Assembly: GCF_963259705.1 (NCBI RefSeq)
Contig: NC_081842.1
Location: forward strand, 61,640,787-61,704,786
DNA from: Myotis daubentonii
Taxonomy: Eukaryota > Chordata > Mammalia > Chiroptera > Vespertilionidae
Length of the DNA stretch: 64,000 nucleotides
Direction: 5' to 3'
Below, piece after piece: positions 11,521 through 23,790 of the stretch. Each line of letters begins with the position of its first letter. Position 1 is the first letter of the stretch. The notes under the pieces were generated by a model, which worked only from the letters and a program-made list of their open reading frames with translations, made no database searches and was not told where the DNA came from. A program made the position numbers and the translations under genes.

Positions 11521-11569
11521 CTTTTTTTCTTTCTAAAACATTTATATATTTTTATATATTTATATTATT

Positions 11570-11792
11570 ATTATTTTTTAAAATATATTTTATTGATTTT
11601 CTACAGAGAGGAAGGGAGAGAGATAGAGAGTCAGAAACATCGATGAGAGAGAAACATCAATCAGCCGCCTCCTGCACATCCCCCACTGGGGATGCGCCAG
11701 CAACCCAGGTACATGCCCTTGACCGGAATCGAACCTGGGACCTTTCAGTCCGCAGGCCGATGCTCTATCCACTGAGCCAAACCGGTTTCGGC
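11570..11792 (-). repeat. VES SINE (young)
   Basis: Minus-strand full copy; head ends CCAAACCGGTTTCGGC. Perfect 14-bp duplication ATATTTATATTATT at 11556-11569 and 11793-11806. Confidence 0.94.
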
Positions 11793-11867
11793 ATATTTAT
11801 ATTATTTATATATTTTAAATTTCTCTACAAGGAAGATAAACATGTATTATTAATTACAATTTTAAAT

Positions 11868-12024
11868 GCCCTAGCCAGTTTTGCTCAGTGGATAGAGCAT
11901 GGGTCTGACGACTGAAGGGTCCCAGGTTCGATTCTGGTCAAGGGCATATGCTTGGGTTGTGGGCTCAATCCCTAGTAGGGGGCATACAGGAGGCAGCCGA
12001 TCAGTGATTCTCTCTCACTGATAT
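11868..12024 (+). repeat. VES SINE, 3'-truncated
   Basis: Head GCCCTAGCCAGTTTTGCTC, B-box-like GGTTCGATTCTGG, then loss of the usual CT-rich/AATAAA tail after TCTCTCACTGATATATATA. No clear target duplication. Confidence 0.85.
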
Positions 12025-12335
12025 ATATATGTAACTATTATTATTATTGAGCAGGAAGTCACTAGGCCTGGGTGAAAGAAGATAAGATGTACTTGAGCAA
12101 TTTTTCCATTTAATTGAAATATTTCCCATAATTTAAAAGGGCATGTGGAAGTTAAAGGGAATGGGGGCAATTTTTATGTCTAAAATATTAATGAAAAGGA
12201 GGGACAAATATCTGAGTTTTAGAATACACAAAAAGGAAATGAGATCGTAGCTCATTCCTGATTGGCAAGAATATGCTGATTCATGGGTGGAAGGGAAGAA
12301 TATTGAAATGGAACTTTTAATGGCAAAGGAAAGAA

Positions 12336-13091
12336 TCTCTATTTATAAAAGACTAATATGCTAAGTGTCTGTCCGGGTAATGACATAACATAGCAACTCC
12401 TGGCTTCCTCTCCCTAGTGACTAGCCTCCTTGTAGTTTCTTCAGCCCAGGAACATGACTTGCTTCATAGTCAGGTGGAAACATTTTACACTGTAACCAAA
12501 TGTCTGTGAAGCGTTTTCCCATGCCTCATCTCATTTGATCCTCACAGAAGTCCTGGAGTAGGTAGAATCCTATTTTTTTTTTTTTCATTAGCCAGAAAAC
12601 AGAGATTTAGAAAGCTCAGAAACTTGACCGGCTGAAAAGAAGAAATGGTGGACCATGGAAATTACTTCAGGTTTTCTCACTGTGCAGAATATAGTCAAAC
12701 ACTGCTGCAGTTAAATATTTTACCCTTTGTTCTTCCTGCGTGATCTACAATAATAATCTTCTTCGTGTTGATATTTACTGCTGTGTTGCTGACAATTACC
12801 TAAAAGAGAAGTTGGGGTGCTTCACTGGGCTGGAAAAAGTTTAGCTAAATCAGAAAGCAGGTCTAATTAAGCAAGTTTATCTATATCTATAAAAGGCTAA
12901 GTTGACTCACGCATGTGCAATACATATAAAGCTCTCACTGGCGCCAATCACTTGCATGTGTTCCCATCTGTCATTGTGGATCGTGAATTTGGTTGACACT
13001 TCTATTATAGAGAAAAGGTGAATAGTGATATTAAAATATTTCTTCTAATTAATTTCCTTTCAATGTGCACGAATTCGTGCACCGGGCCACA
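12336..13091 (+). mobile_element. Helitron block with two 5' ends, one 3' end and captured DNA
   Basis: First start TCTCTATTTATAAAAG follows A12335 and continues GACTAATATGCTAAGTG, a HeliBat head. A second head, TCTATATCTATAAAAG, starts at 12880 after A12879. A single 3' end follows: hairpin GTGCACGAATTCGTGCAC at 13065-13082, then CGGGCCACAA in place of the usual CTAG. The interval between the heads contains the 151-bp copy of 10694-10843 and about 250 bp of unidentified sequence. Either a chimeric element or one Helitron inside or behind another. Confidence 0.7.
12478..12628 (+). repeat. Copy of 10694-10843 inside the Helitron block
   Basis: 151 bp identical to the upstream MIR segment apart from one T in a homopolymer. 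It begins AAACATTTTACACTG and ends AACTTGAC, and flanking sequence on both sides differs from the donor. It lies about 140 bp behind the Helitron head at 12336. Confidence 0.93.
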
Positions 13092-15454
13092 ACATACTTA
13101 CCATGTTTATGTTTGGCCCAAGGTTATTGATATCAGTATTTTGCATCTCAACCCAAGCAGATGACAGTTATGCTCATTCTGGGTTGGAAAATGCCTAAGC
13201 ATGAAGTGACCCCTTATTTGGGGCCCATTCCTTTTCTATAGGGAGGGAAGGGGAGAAAAATCAAGAAAGCCTCAAGCCTACATGCTGTGTGGTCCTAGTT
13301 TTACACAAACAAAAAGCAGGTTTTCTTTGGTTTGAGAACTGTCCAGTCCTGTGTGAGGATCTGGTAGAATGAAGAACACAACACTGTTCTTCAAGTCAAT
13401 CTAACACTAGGTCTTGTATGAAAATAACTGATGGAGCCTGTGCTATGGCAGAAGGGAAAGCTCTTGTTCTGGGATCAAAATCTAGATTCTCTGGGCAATG
13501 GATGCGGAATTTACCAAACCACACACAGAAAGCCCTCTGTCTGGGCTTATGGATATCCTGGTGGTTCCACTTCCCCTCCCTGATTCTTCCCCCGACCTGG
13601 GAGATTCCCATGGTGATCTCGCCTCTCTTGCTGGTCTAACCATGTGTAGACTTTTCTCACTCCCCCCCCCCCCCCCCCCCCGCCACATATGAAAACTGTA
13701 GACTTTTCACTGGGAATGAGGTGGAGGATCCACTAGGTTGAGGGCCAGATCCTGGACCTTCATGGATTCACTGCCCTCCCATAACCATACTCTAGTCTCC
13801 CCAACATCATCACCTCCAAGTCTCCTCAACCTCATCCCTCTGTTTTGCAAACATTGGAACAGATTATAGGGAAGGGGGAGGGGGAACCACTCATGGTTCT
13901 TTTCAGACTTTTAACATTAGAGACCACGGGAGCCAGGAGATAGGATGTTTCAGCACTAAGACAATGTTAGGATTTCTGTAAATACTTGTTGGTTAAATAA
14001 AGAACCAGGGAGCATGCTGTTTGTATTGGTGCCTAGATGGAAGGTGGGAACTGCCTTGCTTGACATCCTGCCACTCATGGAATGCAGCGAAATGTTATCT
14101 CCTTAAAGTGGCTTATGTGGCAATGCGCAGTGATTTCTTACTACCTCCCATGGAAATCCAAGAAGGCGGCAGAGCAATCATCTTATTTAAAAATTACAAT
14201 AGAACAGAAAGCATTTCCATTTACACTGACTAAAATCCAAACACAAAAACATAAGCATTTGTGTGACACTTGGACTCACAAAAGGGAAGAACTTTCTGAC
14301 CCTACCCTTAAAAGGAAAAACAGCCCCACAACCCTAGAGACTCTTTTATAAAAATATGTGATGAAATCCAGAAGGTGCTTTTATCTCATAACACCCATAC
14401 CAGGAGATTAATCTCTGTGGTCGGGGTCTTGTTCTGGTTGGGGATACGTTTGAGCCCGGCTTTGGAATCTTCTGCAGTTAGAACATCTGTTCCACAGTTG
14501 TTAATGTTTGTTTGGTATTGCTCAAAAGAAGGCTGGAGAAGGGGAGAATTTTTAACAATGAGTCCCAAGACAGACTAAATCAGCAGCATTGCTTATTTTG
14601 AAAAGGCATTTTTTTTTTGGTGCAATGTGACCTGTATATTTTTTAAAAAGGGGGGTAGGTTGTTGGACCAAGAGATGGATGTCCATCTAATCCCGGAATG
14701 TAGTTTAGCTTGTTTTCACCACTTCTCAACTTTTCTCCCCCAGAAATACTTGTTTATTGAATTGTTACTACATTCCACACCAGCTGAACTTAGTTTTTGA
14801 ATTTTTAGACAAAGACTTGAATGTTTAAGTAAAAATAATCATAAGTGAGAGTGATTCTACAATATTCAATTAGGAGTATGCAAGAATAAAAGGTTCTAGC
14901 TGTCTTAGGAAGTCTAAGCAAAATATGTGAATAGCCTCCATCATTTGGAAATTTGCTATGCTAGCCAAGAAAAGAGGGAACTATCATTTCTTTAGGCTTT
15001 GTAACATTGGACTAAATTCATTGATCAGTAAGTGAAGTATTTCCTCATTTTTTCTAAATAATGTGAGGCTCAAGAAAAATCAAGCTGACCTGCATTCGCC
15101 GAGTGGAAGAGTTACATTTAAGGAAAAATTCAAATTATTAGAAGATATTTTTAAAAAGTGATTAGAGTACAAGCCCCCTGTCATTAGTACTGTTTTAAAA
15201 TTATTCTTATTACAAGAGTTATTATTCCAGGGTTCCTTCCAAAGGACATGATTTATATACATTTTCAACCTTATCCAGTGAAACACCACTGAGACCTAGC
15301 ATTTGAAAGCTCTGTAGAAACAGCTGGGTTTAGTTTCAAAGCTCCAAAATTAAATTGAAAGAGGGAAAGATCCTAATCCCTCAAACCATCTGTTCACACA
15401 ATAGAGAAAAAAATGATGACAGTCGTTGGCTGGAGGAACAACAGTGGCCTTAAA
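13092..15454. other. Unique sequence with a C20 homopolymer
   Basis: No gene or young repeat recognised over this interval. A run of about 20 C lies at 13662-13681. Short frames (up to 89 codons) show no domains. Confidence 0.4.
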
Positions 15455-15600
15455 TCTGTACGTCCCTTCCTGTTCACCATTTGAGCAGATCCTCACAAAA
15501 TTCCTGTGAAGTCTGTAAAGCAAATGTTTGTACCCTCACATTACAGACAGGGGAACTGAGGCTCCTTACTGCCTGTCACACAAACCTTCCTTCGCAAAAG
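15455..15600 (+). repeat. MIR SINE fragment
   Basis: AGATCCTCACAAAATTCCTG...TTACAGACAGGGGAACTGAG matches the MIR core. Confidence 0.6.
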
Positions 15601-15888
15601 CAGTTAGATCTTCCACCTCGGCTGTTAGCTTCAAAAATTCTGAAGCTACATTTCTGTACCAGCTTCTGATTGCATTCTTCCTTCCTGTCTTTCTCTCTCT
15701 TTCCTTCTTTCTTCCCTTTCCTCCCACATCAATTGGGATGCACTGGTAGTGCCAGACATTATTCTATGTTGCTAGTGTTCACATCAGCAGCAATTATATC
15801 CACAATGGCAAAAAGGCCAAGCACTAGTCACAGCCCTTCATCTCTGCCTTATTTCTTTCCTGTTTCTACTGGAAAGGGAAACTTCACA

Positions 15889-16432
15889 TCCTATATAATA
15901 AAGAGGTAATATGCAAATTGACCCTCACTCTGTCACGCCCACAGTGGAGGCAGGGTTCCCGTAACACAAGATGGCTGCACCCACAGTGGAGGCGGTGTCC
16001 CCGTAATGAGCCATAACGAGCGATCAGCAGGAACCTGAGGCTGCATGGCGCCGGGCTGGGGCGGGGGATCTGAGGCTGTGCCCCTGCCCAGAGGGGCTTG
16101 ATGGGGGACCTGAGGCCACTTCCCCCCTGCCCCCCCGGTGGGGCTTGACAGGGGTGGGACTGGCCAGGTCTGGATCTTGCCCAATGGGGGTGGGGTCACC
16201 TGGGTCTGGGTCTCATGTGATTTTGAGATGCACGCAGGTGGGTGGGGACTTGACTCTGGGTCCCGCGGCATGCCCCAGACTCTGACAGGAGGAAGATTTT
16301 CACATACATTTTACTAATTTTCTTTCATCTCTGACACTTCTGTTATAGAGAAAGGGAAAATAGCAATATTAAAATATTTCCTCTAATTAATCCCCTTTTA
16401 ATGTGCATGAATTTCCTGCACCGGGCCACTAG
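15889..16432 (+). mobile_element. HeliBat-type Helitron (544 bp)
   Basis: Clean 5' end TCCTATATAATAAAG after A15888, head continuing with AATATGCAAATTGACC; 3' end CTGCACCGGGCCACTAG followed by T16433. The last 100 bp (TTGACACTTCTGTTATAGAG onward) closely match the end of the 12880-13091 element, so both belong to one subfamily. Confidence 0.93.
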
Positions 16433-16433
16433 T

Positions 16434-17284
16434 ATCATATAAAACATCACATGGGTGCTGACTTTTCCCCCCCAAGGAACTGACTTTGCTGTACATTCTG
16501 CAGGGTCTTTGTGAAATGTCTTATCCCCAAACACAACACAACACCTGAAGTGTCCTGAGGGAAGGTTCCAGGGCAAACCTAAGGGAAACAGGTATCAAAA
16601 AGGAGGTATTAGGAGGTCAGGAAGGGGCATGGGAGATAAATGGTTGACTGGGTGCATGACCCTCAGAGAAAAAAGATGTTTTGTTGATTTGCAGATTTAA
16701 GCAGCAGTGGTTTTCAAACTTATTGTTCAAAGCAGTAAGTGCTGTGTTCAGATAAATTTCACCCCAGAACATAAAGCAAATAGCACTGAAGAAAACAGAC
16801 TGCTCTGGTTTAACAGGGTGGGGCCCCCAGCGTGCCCCCACCACCCCCTCCAGGCCTCTCTAGTGGCCCCTGCCATGGGAAAAGCATACTGCAGATTTAA
16901 GGTTATTTGAACTTAAATACCCTTCAAAATAAGCAGGCAAGCCCAATTTCTTAGGATTAAAGTATGTGCCCCCAAGCACATACTTTCAGGAAGAGCCCCA
17001 ACTCCAGCCACTGTAACCCAGGGTTTCAATGAAAAGAGGCAGCTGTGAGGATGCCTCTCCTTCCAGGAAACCTGGCGACTTATCTTCAAAGTTGATAATC
17101 TATCTGAAGCAGGACAGGGGGTGTGAAAATAGAAGGTCTGGGTTCCTAGGGAACTGGATGGGGTTGCTGGATTGTTGTGGGCTGTATTAAGCTTTTGCAG
17201 TCCTAAAAAACAGCTCTGTTCAGAGAAAGTTATTCTCAAACACATATCCCTCAGCACCGCACTAGGAAATAATCACACTTTATA
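16434..17284. other. Unique sequence
   Basis: Nothing supported. A possible worn hAT terminus (CAGTGGTTTTCAAACTTATTG at 16694) lacks a partner end. Confidence 0.3.
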
Positions 17285-17745
17285 TTCCTTTAGCAAGTCA
17301 CTGTTTTCAAAGCACACCATTATCTAGTCAGATTTCCACCACGTGAAGCAAGCTGGACAGGTATTATATTATCCCCATTTTACAGATGAGGAAGTTAAGT
17401 CTCAAAAAGGCGAAGGATTAAAAAAAAAAAGAAGAAGAAAGGGGAAGGGAATCCCACGCAGTCACATGACAAGTACATAGGTCTTCTCATTCTCTAATCC
17501 AGAGCTGTAAACCTACCGGCTGAGTACATACACCATGTATCCTAGTGAGTAGTAGTAAGCAAAGACCACAGGTTTGGGGTTCCCAGCCCTGTGTCCTTGG
17601 GGAACATCAGTGTCCTCATACAGCAGGTGAAAGAATTCACTGCTTCATCTAATTCACAGGACTAGGAAGGACAATTGAGATGATTTGGTGAAAGCACTTT
17701 GTAAGGTGTCACCTAAGGGTTAATTACTCCCCCCCCACCCATCCC
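17285..17745 (+). repeat. Two adjacent MIR fragments
   Basis: 17290-17420 has CCCCATTTTACAGATGAGG; 17555-17710 has CTGTGTCCTTGGGGAACATC and GACAATTGAGATGATTTGG, both MIR-like. Positions 17746-18359 are unique. Confidence 0.5.
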
Positions 17746-18359
17746 CCAATCTTAGCAGGTTCCCTGTCCTTGTATTAACTTGCACCTCACTTTCACAAAC
17801 CAAAATAAAATTTGTCTCACACTCTCTGTTGGTATTGGGTAAGTATCTTATAAATGTCAGCTGGGGAAGTCAGCAGCCAGCCAGACAAGTGTTTGTACAA
17901 CCTCAAACCCAAGTGCTCTCACTCTCTCTGCCCATTTTAGAGATTCAAGGGTGCACTGCCAAAGACTTCCAAGACTGCTGTACCCTGAACCCCAAGCAGT
18001 GGCCATAAAGGCTGTGGGTCCAGCTGATGTGTTAGGGCGGGTCTCAGGGTGTGTGCATGGGGCAAGCTGGGCCTCTGTGCAGTCATCACAGGCCGGGGTC
18101 TTTGTCATCTTCCTGGCGGAATCAGAACCTGAATTTGGCATGTTCCTCTGAGAGTGATTTGTTCTCTGCAACTAAGTTCCGAAGGGATGCCTTTGTAAAG
18201 TCAAATGGCAATTTCATCATTTTTTAAAACAGGAATTCCTGTACCGATAAGGGCCTCACTCAGGACACCAAGTTGTAGTTGACGAAGTTGTTTGAGGAAA
18301 ACAAAACCAGAGCAGAGAAAGTTGGAATAACTTAAGGATATGTACGCTTTTACAAAATG

Positions 18360-18960
18360 AAAACACCTTCTTGTCTTTTCAAAGTATAAACATTATACAT
18401 GTTCATCATTTTAAAAATATTCAGCCTACAGAGCAATACAGCAAAGTATGCAGAAGAAAAGCATCCATTTAGAGAAGGTCATTGTTTTTGTGTGTGTGTT
18501 CTTTTTGTTGTAGTTGTTAATCCTCACCCAAGTATATTTTTTCCATTGATTTTTAGAGAGTGGGAGAGAAGGTGGGAGGGAGAGGAGAGAGAACACCGGT
18601 GTGAGAGAGACACCATCCATTGGTTGCCTCCTGCACACCCTGACAGGCACCGGGGATTGAACCTACAACCCAGGTGCGTGCCCTTGACCAGGAATCAAAC
18701 CCAAGATACTTTGGTGTGCAGGCCAAGGCTCTCTAACCACTTAGCACATCAGCCAGGGCCAGATAGGGTCATTGTTAATGACGTGGGTATATTCCTCCAA
18801 ACTTTTTCTTACATATTTAGTTACCAAACTGGATTTATATTGTATGTGCTGTTTGGTAAACTTTTTAACTTTACATTGTTGGACATCTTTCTATGCCAGT
18901 AAAACTATGCCATCCTTTTAACCAGCTGTACAATAAAGGATATTTTTCTCAAGCTGTGAG
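18360..18960 (+). repeat. Ancient L1M-like tail, interrupted by a VES
   Basis: AT-rich text before 18477 and after 18786 (ACATTGTTGGACATCTTTC, AATAAAGGATATT) resembles old L1 3' UTR sequence and is split by the SINE. Family assignment is uncertain. Confidence 0.35.
18487..18776 (-). repeat. VES SINE (older)
   Basis: Minus-strand copy with tail GTTAATCCTCACCCAAGTAT and divergent head ending CATCAGCCAGGGCC. The 10-bp flanks GGTCATTGTT (18477-18486 and 18777-18786) fit a target duplication. Confidence 0.8.
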
Positions 18961-19554
18961 ATAACCTTATGAATCCTCCTTCTGTCCTAAAGGCACCATC
19001 ATCTGAGCCTCTTCTCCCCTCTCAGGGATCCCTGTGCGGGATGGTTCTGAGAAACACACTGACGTGGTATTTCTGGCCAACACCATCAAGCAGCCAGAAA
19101 CCTCACCTGGCCAGCTGCATCCTCTCAGGCAAACTTCTACTCTCCAGGGCCCCAGGCTCTCTGTGTTAAATGAGAGATTTGGGTAGCGATTTTCTAAGAT
19201 TCTTTCAGCTCCAACATGACACATTAGCTTCTAGTTCCTGTATCTCTATGTTTGCCTTGGCACGTGGTGTCCCTGGCACTGAGTGGAAGGGGCGGCCTCG
19301 GGAGCCCCAGCTGTGCCCCTGATGACATTCTCAAAGGCCCCGAAGAACCTCTGCTGGTAGTGGATGCCCGAAGCTGGCAGGGCTGGGAAGCACCGGGTTG
19401 GGGGGAGGGTTACCTTAGGGAAACAGCTCTCCTGATTTCCTCCCAATATGGTTGGTGATGTCTATAAAGAGGCGTCAAATTCACAGCCAATCAGTAACAC
19501 AGCCTTTGGGGCCATTCTGCCCTTCTTGAGCATAAGTGTCTACACTGCAGGGTA
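18961..19554. other. Unique sequence
   Basis: No gene, repeat or clear signal recognised. Confidence 0.3.
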
Positions 19555-19720
19555 ATTACAGTAACTGTTTTCCATTTAAAAAGTCCCTTTGCATATGTTA
19601 TCTAATTCTCATTCATGTCTTTTCGATGAGGCAATTGAGATTCAGAGAGTGGGGTGATCTGTCTAAGATCGGATGACGATTATTTGCTGAATGAAGACTG
19701 AACCCTAAGCTCCACCAGTG
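19555..19720 (+). repeat. MIR SINE fragment
   Basis: ATATGTTATCTAATTCTCATTC and GAGGCAATTGAGATTCAGAG are MIR-like. Confidence 0.55.
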
Positions 19721-19849
19721 GGTTCCTCCTTCGTCTCCACAGGCTCCACACTGGATATACACAGACGCCTGACAGATGCACACATATGTGCAAAATATTC
19801 GTGCAGAACACACCCCTCTGTCCCCACTCCACCACCAATTGCCCTTTTC

Positions 19850-20470
19850 TGGATCCACCCACTCATTCAACACATACGTAAGAGCATTATGCTAGGCACC
19901 AGTGATAAGATGCCGGGGCAGGAGACATAGCTCCCGATCTCACAGAGTCATCTGGAGTCTAGAGTGAGGCAGCGATACGGTGGGGCGAGACTGGTGCATT
20001 CAGTGTGGTAAGAGCAGTAGTGGGGAGGTACAGGGTAGAATGGGAGCATAGAGAAGGGGCACCTGGCCCGTCCTCACAGGGCTCAGAGGAGGCATCCTGG
20101 AGAATGGGACATCCAAGCCAAGACCCGAAAGATGGGTTGCGGTTGGCAAGACCTGAAGTGGAGCCAAAAAGAGAGACAGAGAGTGCTCTACATGGAGGAA
20201 GGGACATGGGCAAACCTTTGGTGGCAAGAGGAACACAGCGCTTTTGAGGAACTACGAAAAGTACAGTGTGGCTGAAGAAATGATGGGGGCGGGGAGGTGG
20301 TGTCCATTGAGGCTGCAGAGGACGCAGGTGTCTGAGGGTGATGGGCTGGTAAACTTTGTTGGTGTTTATGGAGTTGATTTTGTCTCAAGGGCATTGGGAA
20401 GTCATTAAAGGGGTTAGTGAGTGACATTGGTGACAAGCTCTTTTTAAGATAGTCTCCTCTGACCACTGTA
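19850..20470 (+). repeat. L2 3'-end fragment
   Basis: Starts near CATTCAACACATACG, then TGCTAGGCACCAGTG, GGCATCCTGGAGAATGG and AGTACAGTGTGGCTGAAG, the usual order in L2 3' ends. Positions 20471-20939 are unique. Confidence 0.6.
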
Positions 20471-20984
20471 AGAATCTATGGTCATAATTGATTTCTGATC
20501 CTACTTTAAGATATACTCAGGCTACAGTTTCTACAAAAACATAGATGTTCAACTTCAGGATACTTCTATTTCAACTGCCACCTCTGTTTCATCGGCTTTT
20601 GCTACTCAGCCTGGGTCTTTGTGGTCTGCGCTGGGTGGGCTCAGATGACCAGAGGATTGTGATCAAGATGCCATGAATATGCCAGCCTGTGGACCAAAGA
20701 GCCTTTAACTGTTCCCTGCTCCCAGCTTCAGCCTTAACCTGGGCCTTAGATTCTAGCTGACAGAATATGGACTGACCAGCCAACATCTCTCAAAAACACT
20801 GGAAAACAGTTGAAAGTATAATTACATAGAAGTATGTGGGCTAGCAAATTCCACCTTCATCAGAAGCAAAGGGAAGCAGTATTAATATGCAATACAGATA
20901 ACAGAAATTGTCAATGAAAATGACGCATGGCTCATACAACATATTCAATAAATACTACATCAATTGAGCAATATTTAGATGAGA

Positions 20985-21245
20985 AGTCTTATAGGAACTT
21001 ATAAAAAGGATAAGATTTCTATATAAAGAAATATTTACATAAATTATAGTATTTTATTTAAAAAGTATACATATATATTTGTTTGTATATGAACAGACTA
21101 TCTACTGAAAGCTTAAAAAATTAACACTAGTTGCTTCTGGGTGAGGACAGGATGCTAAGGATAGAAGGGAGATTTTCTCTTATATCTTTCAGAGTCTTTT
21201 CCATTTCGAACCATGGATATATGATATCTGATTTAAAAATAAAAT
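20985..21245 (+). repeat. Ancient L1M 3' end
   Basis: ATATTTGTTTGTATATG..., GTTGCTTCTGGGTGAGGAC and the downstream AT-rich segment match the usual order of L1M 3' ends. 21246-21824 is mostly unique. Confidence 0.5.
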
Positions 21246-21832
21246 TCAACTATGTATTCAGCAGGATCCCAATTCAGTGATTAAAAAGAGTGAGGTCAAG
21301 CGGTAATTACAAAAATGAATAGTTCTCCAAGATCTCCTGTTATTTAAAACAGCACATTTCAGAAAATATGTATGTTGTAACTTTATCTTTGTGGGAACAA
21401 AACAAAGAAAATAATTCGATGTGTGCATTTTTAGTACCTATACAGAGCAAGGTCTCAGTGCTGTTCCACACAGTAGCCATTAGCCACATTTGGATATGTA
21501 AATCTAAGCTAATTAAAACTCAAAGTTTCTGTCTTTCTCTTCCTCTCCCTTCCTTTCTGACATCAATAAAAATACTTAAAAAAACCCTAAAACTCAAACT
21601 TCAGTTCCTCAGTAGCACTAGCCTCAGTCAAGTGCTAAGAGCCGCAGGTGGCTCATGGCGCCACACTGGACAGTGCAGACAGAGCACATTCCCCTCATTG
21701 CAGAAAGTTCTGCCCACAGAACCGGTCTGGATGAATCCAGTTCAAACTGTTCCCTGATGAATGGGACTGCAAGGATGTGAGAAGGGTCTTTGTACTTTGT
21801 AAATCTCTGCATTGTTTGATATTATTTTACAA

Positions 21833-22036
21833 TTATAAATACATTTTTATTGATTTCAGAGGGGAGGAGAGAGGGAGAGAGAGAGATAGAAACATCAAAT
21901 GATGAGAGAGAATCATTGATTGGCTGTCTCCTGCATGCCCCACACTGGGGATCGAGCCCACAACCCGGACTTGTGCTCTGACCGGGAATTGAACCTTGAC
22001 CTCCTGGTTCATAGGTTGATGCTCAACCACTTACAG
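21833..22036 (-). repeat. VES SINE, 5'-truncated
   Basis: Minus strand: tail ATACATTTTTATTGATTTCA, head ends at CTCAACCACTTACAG before the box A region. Flanked by TTTTACAA (21825-21832 and 22037-22044). Confidence 0.82.
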
Positions 22037-22044
22037 TTTTACAA

Positions 22045-23449
22045 GAGGAGAGTTTGTGGGCAGGTGTGTATTCCAAATTAAAATCTTATCCTGCGTTTTG
22101 TCATGACGCCTGTCATTCACTCAGGAGTCAGGGGTGGCAGAGCGCTGCCAAAGGGGCTATTTGGGTGAGGGGTAATGGAGAAGCCCACTGTCCAGAGGGA
22201 ACACATGTCTGGGAGGAGCCCTGCAGGCCGCGGCTGACCATCGTGCTAGTCTTGCTCCCGTGTGGGCCCCTGCTTTTCAGTCCCTAAGGACAGAAGCAGC
22301 GTGAGTGCCTGCCAGCAGGAGAAGCAGAGGCTGAAGCATTTTTGGCTTTTGGAGTTCTGGAATCTGGCAGGGGCGAGGCAGGCACTGGACAGGGAGGTCC
22401 ACCTCCAAGGGACCCCGAGGTCTCCTCAAAGACGGGGACTGAGGCGGTTTGGGGAGGACACTGATCTGAGGGACGGCCATCCCGTAGTGGGATGGGAGCA
22501 CGGAGCCAGGCTCAACATAGCACCTGCGAATGGAATGAAGATGAATGAGGGATCTGATATCAGCTTCATGGCTTCTTAAACTGGAGGAATGATGAGGGTG
22601 AAGAGAACACCAGGAGAAAGAGACAGGACAGAGTAGAAGTGCGACCAGTAGGCAGGTGGGAAGAAACGTTGCAAAATTTTTCACCTCAAATAAAACTTCG
22701 ATGAAATGTTAAACATCGCTCTGGTTATCATCCATGAGACAGAGAGAAATGACATTTCCTAAGGTTGTAAAAAGGTGGAATCAACTCAGAAGCTCTGGGC
22801 CAGAGCTGCTTGGGGCACCTCACTTTCCCTCCACCTGGAAGAAGTTGGTTGCTGGACTGGGGTCCACATTTTTCTCAACAGCTTTACATGTGGCTCAAGA
22901 TTCTTCTTCCTTTATCAATCTGTTTAACTAGCACATTTGTCTTCATCACTCTTTTTCCACCTGGAAGGTTTAAAATGGTCATTTAATAAGCCATGTGCTG
23001 CTAGTCCGGGCAAGCAGGTGGCTCATGCTTCACCCTTGTTCTCTTTGTTCTTCTTTTGAGAATCCTGATCCTGCCGTACTGTTTTATACATCAACACCTT
23101 TGCTTATATATTATTCCCTCTGTCTGGAATATCTTCTCTTCAGGCAGAGACGACTCAGATTCCATTCATCTTAGAAGATCCAGCTCCTCTGAGTCAGATG
23201 AATGTCCTCCGCTTCCTCTCATTATTTGTGTGAGAATCCTTTGAGGATGTGTTCCTCTCCTGCATGGGGTAGCGAGCCCCCACAGGGACAGCCGGTGCCT
23301 GTTCACCCCTGTGTCTCAGCTGACCCCGTGTCTCAGTGCCTGGGACATGGTAAGTGCTGATGTCCATCTCTTTCTCTCCTTCCATAGTCACCATCCTGTT
23401 CCCTTCATTCACACTGTTATTAGCCACTAAGCCAACCATGCACTGTAGG
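22045..23449. other. Unique sequence
   Basis: No gene supported. A 135-codon minus frame (22684-22277) shows a hydrophobic start but no recognisable domain and lies in intronic sequence. Confidence 0.3.
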
Positions 23450-23790
23450 GAAAACAGATTGTGTATGCTGAGTAATGGTGCCCATGCCCTTCTTTCTGGA
23501 ATCCATGGATATTGCTTTAAAAGCTAAAGAGATTTTTGCAGATGTGATCAAGCTAAGGATCTTAAGGTGAGCAGATTACCTTGAATTATCTGATGTAATC
23601 ACTTTATGGGAGAGAGAGGCAGGTGATCAGAAAGAAGGCCAGGTGAGAATGGAGCAGAAGGGAGCAAAGGTGGTGTGATGGGGGGATGTGAACCAAGGAA
23701 TGAGGACAGCCTTTAGAAGCTGGGAAAGGCAAGGAGGTGGATTCTCCCTGAGACCCTCCAGAGCGGAACCAGCCCTACAGACACCTAACA
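23450..23790 (+). repeat. MLT1-type MaLR LTR fragment
   Basis: GAATTATCTGATGTAATCAC, GAACCAAGGAATGAGGACAG, AGAAGCTGGGAAAGGCAAGG and GACCCTCCAGAGCGG occur in MLT1 order. Non-coding LTR of an ancient ERVL-MaLR retroelement. 23791-24574 is otherwise unassigned. Confidence 0.6.
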
